From the NCBI GenBank assembly GCA_017403825.1, contig JAFRDO010000025.1, positions 1 to 34,269 on the forward strand: a stretch of DNA of 34,269 bases, read 5' to 3'. Each line of letters opens with the position of its first letter. Position 1 is the stretch's first letter. The stretch comes from Kiritimatiellia bacterium (GTDB lineage Bacteria > Verrucomicrobiota > Kiritimatiellia > RFP12 > UBA1067). A program made the translations under genes and the position numbers. Of this stretch, positions 31,286 through 34,269 are shown in pieces. The notes beneath the pieces were generated by a model, which had not been told where the DNA came from, did not search any database, and saw nothing but the letters and a program-made list of their open reading frames with translations.

Positions 31286-32041
31286 CTACATCACTCGAAC
31301 CATACCAATGGGGTCCAAACCTCCGTGGCAAACCTCAACCACCGGGCAACGCGAGGGCCTGTCCCCATATGATTTGAAATCCTTAAGCGGCGTACCGCAT
31401 GTCACGGCGCAGGGGGTGACATAGCCGAGCGTCTGCGCCTCGTTCGTCCACACGACGTTCTGCGGGAAGTAGAGAGTTTGCATCTGCCGCCCCACGCCGC
31501 GTCCGGGCAGGCGCACGAACTCGTTGGAGATGACGGGCTTGTGCCCCGCCGCGCCGTAGGAGCCGGTACTGAGCGCGACGGTGTTGAGGGAGTTGGTGAT
31601 CTCGCCGACGTCGAGTATGTGGTTGCTGTTCGTGTCGACCGCCATGCCGCGCATCCAGATGTGGGCGTCCGCGAACACGTCCTCGCTGCGCACCGCCGTG
31701 AGGTCGAGCGGGTCGCTCGCCGCGCTCGCCGGAAAGAGGAAGAACCGCGCCACGCGCCCCGACCGCGCGTCGTCGGGCAGACGGTTCGTGGCGGCGGTCG
31801 TGCCGGAGGCGATCGTGTCCAGCTGCTCGCTCTCCTTCCATTGCGAGATGTCCGCGCCCTTGTCGACGTCGTCCCACGCCACCCACAGCTCCTGCGCGGC
31901 ATTGACGCCCGTGAACGCGAGCGTCGCCTCGCCGGGACCGTACACGGTCCCCTTGAAGCTGCTCACGAACACCGTTGCCGCCGGGAGCGTCGTGCTCACC
32001 GCAATCGCTGCCAATCCAATGACAAATGACATTCTCTTCAT
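31286..32041 (-). CDS. Secreted protein with EF-hand/dockerin-like loop, 3' end replaced by a repeat
   Basis: This is a 251-aa exported protein of no family I can name. The signal peptide is MSFVIGLAAIAVSTTLPAA. The middle has a calcium-loop-like VDTNSNHILDVGEIT (D-x-N-x-N-x-I-x-D-x-x-E), as in dockerins and EF-hands, next to NTVALS. The last 25 or so codons, starting at DFKSYGDRPSRCP, are read through a dispersed GGGCCTGTCCCC repeat (31355-31375) and what looks like intergenic sequence. The original C-terminus was probably lost by repeat insertion or deletion, so the gene may be a truncated remnant. The start has AAAGGAC upstream and a -10 of TATCAT at 35 nt. Confidence 0.65.
   Translation of the reverse strand: MKRMSFVIGLAAIAVSTTLPAATVFVSSFKGTVYGPGEATLAFTGVNAAQELWVAWDDVDKGADISQWKESEQLDTIASGTTAATNRLPDDARSGRVARFFLFPASAASDPLDLTAVRSEDVFADAHIWMRGMAVDTNSNHILDVGEITNSLNTVALSTGSYGAAGHKPVISNEFVRLPGRGVGRQMQTLYFPQNVVWTNEAQTLGYVTPCAVTCGTPLKDFKSYGDRPSRCPVVEVCHGGLDPIGMVRVM
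31355..31375. repeat. Dispersed GGGNCTGTCCCC repeat inside the EF-hand-like gene's 3' end
   Basis: GGGCCTGTCCCCATATGATT at 31355-31374 is translated in the opposite orientation as part of SYGDRP at the C-terminus of the secreted protein. Confidence 0.8.
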
Positions 32042-32076
32042 TCTCTATGTCCTTTTACAGATTGTCATGCGGCGGT

Positions 32077-32085
32077 ATGATACCA
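32077..32085 (-). promoter_or_regulatory. Extended -10 (TATCAT) of the EF-hand-like secreted protein gene
   Basis: TGGTATCAT on the minus strand lies 35 nt before ATG 32041. It differs from the usual box by one base; a Shine-Dalgarno (AAAGGAC) follows. Confidence 0.5.
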
Positions 32086-32095
32086 AATCGGCAGT

Positions 32096-32187
32096 TTAAA
32101 AGTCTACTACGCCACTGATTAAAAGTCGATTACCAAATAGGTCAAAAGCCAACTACACTACCGATCAAAGGCAAACAACACACCCAA
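32096..32187. repeat. Four degenerate 23-bp tandem repeats
   Basis: Units start at 32096, 32119, 32142 and 32165, each exactly 23 bp. They open with TTAAAAGTC, TTAAAAGTC, TCAAAAGCC and TCAAAGGCA and continue with an A/C-rich stretch containing TACTAC, ATTAC, ACTAC and ACAAC. The decay increases to the right. Confidence 0.6.
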
Positions 32188-32205
32188 CTTCGCGGCAAAT
32201 CCGTC

Positions 32206-32274
32206 GCGGGGGATTCACCACGAAATACACGAAAAGCCGGCCTGACGCGGGGACTGTCCCCAATCAGTCCGAGG
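32206..32274. repeat. Left copy of direct repeat flanking ATPase copy 3
   Basis: This contains ACCACGAAATACACGAAAA followed by TGACGCGGGGACTGTCCCC. It matches 33770-33838 in the same orientation at a constant 1564-bp offset, with 5 mismatches over the central 58 bp (32217-32274). Confidence 0.85.
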
Positions 32275-32396
32275 TCTGTCCCCAAATTTTCCGGGGTCTG
32301 TCCCAAAATTTTCCACGTCACTCCTCACTGCAGACCGTATCACATCGACCGTATCACAAGGGTCAGTCCCTCGCGATTCCTCGCGACTCTGGCTCC

Positions 32397-33632
32397 CTAT
32401 CCAAGGAGCCATTCCCGGGCAGTCACTACTTTGATTGTAACTCCGTCTTCCGAAATCGTGTCGTGGTCGTGGTCGGTTATCAGCAGCAGGTCATTGCAAC
32501 CTGTCTTCTTCGCGACGGAGATCAGTGGATTTACCTCGCGCTTCCGCGTCTTTACGCCGTCTATGGTGTATGCGACCTGTACAAACTGGACTATCTTTCC
32601 ATGCCTCACGCGGCAGAAGTCGATGTCGCTCGTCTGGTCCTTGTAATAGTAAATCTCCGCGTCCTCGTCCGTCCTCCGTCTCAGGAGCTCGAGATAGACG
32701 ATGTTCTCAAGCCGCCAGCCAAGCTCCTCGTCCGAGCCGAGCACGCCGGTGAAGTACGAGATGAACGCCGGGTCCGACACATACAGTTTCTCGTTGCGTA
32801 TGCGCTCCGCCGGCTTCGTCGAATATCGGCGGACGAGCGAGACGAGGTACGATTCGACCAGGTATCCCATGTAAGTCTGCATCGTGTGCGCGCTCGCGAT
32901 TCCGGCCTTCCGCGCCATTCCGTCATACGACACCTCCCGCGAAAACTGCTGCATCAGCACGTATGCCGCGTCAATGAACCGCTGCGCGTTCCTCACCTTG
33001 CGGCGGCCGAGGATGTCCTTGGAGAGAATGGAATTGTACAATGCGGACACATACCCTCTTTGGTCGGAAAGGGCGAACGTCTCGGGGAGCCCGCCGCTGA
33101 AAAAGTATTTCTTCCACGCCGCCTCCGAGTCGCCGCCGTTCCACGCGCAGTACTCCGCGTACGAAAAAGGGAACACCGATATGGGGACGTGTCGCCCCGT
33201 CAGATGCGTCGCAAGGTCACCTGTGAGGAGGCGGGCGTTCGAGCCGGTTATCACGACATGCTTGCCGATCCGCAGCAGCCTGTTCACAAACAGATGCCAC
33301 CCCTCGACATTCTGTATCTCGTCAAAAAGGAAATGATCGACATTGCCATATACCTCGTAAACCGCCTGAAGAACGTCGTCCAACTCGGAAGCCTCGATCT
33401 TGGCGAGCACTTCGTCGTCAAAGTCAACGTATCCGTACGCGACAGACGAATCCCTCATTGCCTTTCGGCAGACAACGGATTTCCCAGATCGCCTCATGCC
33501 AACGACCGCCTGTGCCAACGGACTGTTGACTTCAACTTTTCCCATAGGCGCTCGCTCGAGCATCTTCTCTGCCTGAAGACGCTCAAGTTCAAGTTTCTGC
33601 TCCTGTATGGCCTTTTTCAGACTTCTGCCCAT
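32397..33632 (-). CDS. AAA ATPase with DUF4143 domain (copy 3)
   Basis: This is a 411-aa ATPase of the AAA_14/DUF4143 group. It differs from the other two by a 36-residue N-terminal coiled-coil-like extension (KKAIQEQKLELERLQAEKMLER). Walker A is GMRRSGKS (45-52), Walker B is FLFDEIQN, then VITGSNARLLTGDLA and FPFSYAEYCAW. The C-terminal half has ILSKDILGRRKVRNAQRF, AHTMQTYMGYLVESYLV and a nuclease-fold-like YYKDQTSDIDFCRV followed by FVQVAY. The start has AAGGAGG. The gene stands alone between two copies of a direct repeat and has three phased TATTGCAATA sites at its promoter, so it looks like a self-contained cassette. Confidence 0.88.
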   Translation of the reverse strand: MGRSLKKAIQEQKLELERLQAEKMLERAPMGKVEVNSPLAQAVVGMRRSGKSVVCRKAMRDSSVAYGYVDFDDEVLAKIEASELDDVLQAVYEVYGNVDHFLFDEIQNVEGWHLFVNRLLRIGKHVVITGSNARLLTGDLATHLTGRHVPISVFPFSYAEYCAWNGGDSEAAWKKYFFSGGLPETFALSDQRGYVSALYNSILSKDILGRRKVRNAQRFIDAAYVLMQQFSREVSYDGMARKAGIASAHTMQTYMGYLVESYLVSLVRRYSTKPAERIRNEKLYVSDPAFISYFTGVLGSDEELGWRLENIVYLELLRRRTDEDAEIYYYKDQTSDIDFCRVRHGKIVQFVQVAYTIDGVKTRKREVNPLISVAKKTGCNDLLLITDHDHDTISEDGVTIKVVTAREWLLG

Positions 33633-33656
33633 GTCAATCCTCCTTGGAACACCGAT

Positions 33657-33686
33657 ATTATAGCATTTCCAGTCACCCTATTGCAA
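33657..33686 (-). promoter_or_regulatory. Promoter of ATPase copy 3
   Basis: On the minus strand TTGCAA (33681-33686) and TATAAT (33657-33662) are 18 nt apart, and TGC extends the -10. The leader is 24 nt and carries AAGGAGG. Confidence 0.6.
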
Positions 33687-33731
33687 TAATCCATACCACT
33701 TAATGCAATAAGCACCCCTCTATTGCAACAA
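33679..33731. promoter_or_regulatory. Three phased TATTGCAATA sites upstream of ATPase copy 3
   Basis: TATTGCAATAA (33679-33689), TAATGCAATAA (33701-33711) and TATTGCAACAA (33721-33731) repeat every 22 and 20 bp, about two helical turns. The core ATTGCAAT of the first site is self-complementary, and that site overlaps the -35. This looks like a binding array for a regulator. Confidence 0.6.
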
Positions 33732-33769
33732 ACGCTATCGTAAGCTGATGACCTTCGGTCAGAGGATAT

Positions 33770-33838
33770 GCGGGGATTTAACCACGAAATACACGAAAAA
33801 CGGGCTTGACGCGGGGACTGTCCCCAATCAATCCCAGG
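33770..33838. repeat. Right copy of direct repeat flanking ATPase copy 3
   Basis: This is the partner of 32206-32274 in the same orientation. It contains ACCACGAAATACACGAAAA and GACGCGGGGACTGTCCCC. The pair encloses the ATPase gene and its promoter. Confidence 0.85.
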
Positions 33839-33947
33839 GGGGTGCCTTCGGCCGGGTGATATGCGGTGCCCGTCACATCACTTTCCCAGCCATCAAGCAT
33901 ATACAGTAAACCATATACGGAAGTGTCAGACCCTTTTGACCGAGGGC

Positions 33948-34269
33948 TCAGAGCTCAAACTCTTTCTTGTTCTTCAGAATGGCGCCGTTCCGCGCGTCGA
34001 CATCGACCTCGTACTCGTGAAAACCGGTCTTGAGTTCGATTTCGTACACCGGAACGCCGCCCTCATAGTCCAGCTTGCACTTCCGGACGGTTGCGGAGCC
34101 CGGCTGGAGTCCCGCCGCCTGAAACGCGAGGCGCTGCGCATCCTCGCGAGAGATCATCCCGGACGCACCAACCGCCGGCGCGGCGACTGGCACGGCGACA
34201 GGTGCAGATGCCGCAGGCGCGGGTGCGGGGGCGGCTAGAGCGGGCGCAGGCGCGGAAGCAGCGGGCGCG
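33948..34269 (-). CDS. PepSY-domain protein, C-terminal part (5' end outside window)
   Basis: The frame is open from the right edge of the window to TGA at 33948-33950, at least 107 codons. The visible part begins with an alanine/proline-rich linker (about 35 residues, APAPAPAASAPVAVPVAAPA), as often found after a membrane anchor or signal peptide. A PepSY domain follows: ISREDAQRLAFQAAGLQPGSA, CKLDYEGGVPVYEIELKTGFHEYEVDVDARNGAIL. PepSY domains are periplasmic or extracytoplasmic and are thought to modulate proteases or bind ligands. The internal GTG at 34193 is unlikely to be the true start because the linker continues upstream. Confidence 0.82.
   Translation of the reverse strand, partial: APAASAPAPALAAPAPAPAASAPVAVPVAAPAVGASGMISREDAQRLAFQAAGLQPGSATVRKCKLDYEGGVPVYEIELKTGFHEYEVDVDARNGAILKNKKEFEL

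Larger units (their letters stand above)
32042..32396. other. Repeat-rich intergenic region
   Basis: No gene is seen. In order it holds a promoter (32077-32085), four degenerate 23-bp tandem units (32096-32187), the left copy of the flanking repeat (32206-32274), two further GGGNCTGTCCC copies (32271-32290, 32293-32312), a tandem 14-bp duplication (GACCGTATCACA core, 32333-32360) and a tandem 10-bp duplication (CTCGCGAYTC, 32370-32389). Confidence 0.7.
33633..33947. other. Intergenic region upstream of ATPase copy 3
   Basis: No gene is seen. It holds the ATPase promoter, the three TATTGCAATA sites, the right copy of the flanking repeat (33770-33838), an imperfect 24-bp repeat on each side of it (33751-33774 and 33844-33867) and a GTGTCAGACCCTTTTGAC word (33923-33940) next to the PepSY gene's stop. 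Confidence 0.6.

Noticed and set aside
1..34269. tRNA, rRNA, phage or insertion-sequence transposase genes
   Set aside because: I looked for such signals and saw no tRNA cloverleaf, rRNA segment or transposase frame. A computed scan (for example covariance models) would be decisive and could not be run.

Overview
The window reads as a chromosomal segment of a GC-rich, LPS-bearing (Gram-negative) bacterium. The content fits the PVC superphylum, most likely a gut-type Kiritimatiellae/Verrucomicrobiota lineage. This is inference: no rRNA is present. It rests on BspA-like leucine-rich-repeat secreted proteins with a C-terminal Fib_succ_major-like domain, several DUF4143 AAA ATPases, a lectin-like-associated papain-family protease, a Tat-exported GH20-like enzyme, and LptA/LpxL-type LPS genes.

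Layout. (1) 1-12,050 is core genome. It holds the tail of an unidentified gene, a DEAD-box helicase and an orphan response regulator (+), then a long minus-strand run read right to left: nif3-like, DUF975, tig, clpP, clpX, panD, a Tat-exported GH20-like protein and a CCA-adding enzyme. A divergent pair (+) at 9.9-12.0 kb encodes a lipid A acyltransferase and a glycosyltransferase. (2) 12,054-18,365 is a second minus-strand core block: two unrecognised membrane-associated genes, an lptA-like gene, topA, a Xer recombinase, purE and an HD-domain protein. (3) 18,386-19,836 is a compact ribonuclease toxin/inhibitor cluster: higB-higA followed directly by a secreted barnase homologue and its barstar inhibitor. 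(4) 20,224-34,269 is accessory: a 1049-aa LRR surface protein, a low-molecular-weight phosphatase, three separate AAA/DUF4143 ATPases, a secreted alpha/beta hydrolase, a secreted chagasin-type inhibitor near a secreted papain-like (C1A) protease with a DUF456 membrane protein between them, a secreted protein with an EF-hand/dockerin-like loop, and the end of a PepSY protein. Dispersed GGGNCTGTCCCC repeats, AT-richer genes and direct repeats around one ATPase suggest a mosaic, recently rearranged region.

Transcription start signals are unusually clear. Nearly every promoter I can place has an extended -10 element (TGnTATAAT or a near match) with a weak or absent -35. The promoters fall into two classes. 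In nine genes the -10 lies only 6-10 nt before the start codon with no Shine-Dalgarno, which predicts leaderless mRNAs (deaD, nif3-like, lpxL-like, lptA-like, barnase, higB, LMW-PTP, alpha/beta hydrolase, C1 protease). In the others the -10 lies 24-56 nt upstream and most have a recognisable Shine-Dalgarno. Each of the three ATPase genes, and higBA, carries its own different palindromic operator-like sequence.

The strongest candidates for new biology are the leaderless promoter grammar, the back-to-back HigBA and barnase-barstar RNase modules with a promoter embedded in a stop codon, the C1A protease/chagasin neighbourhood with a displaced 29-bp copy of the inhibitor's reactive loop, and the privately regulated, repeat-flanked DUF4143 ATPases.
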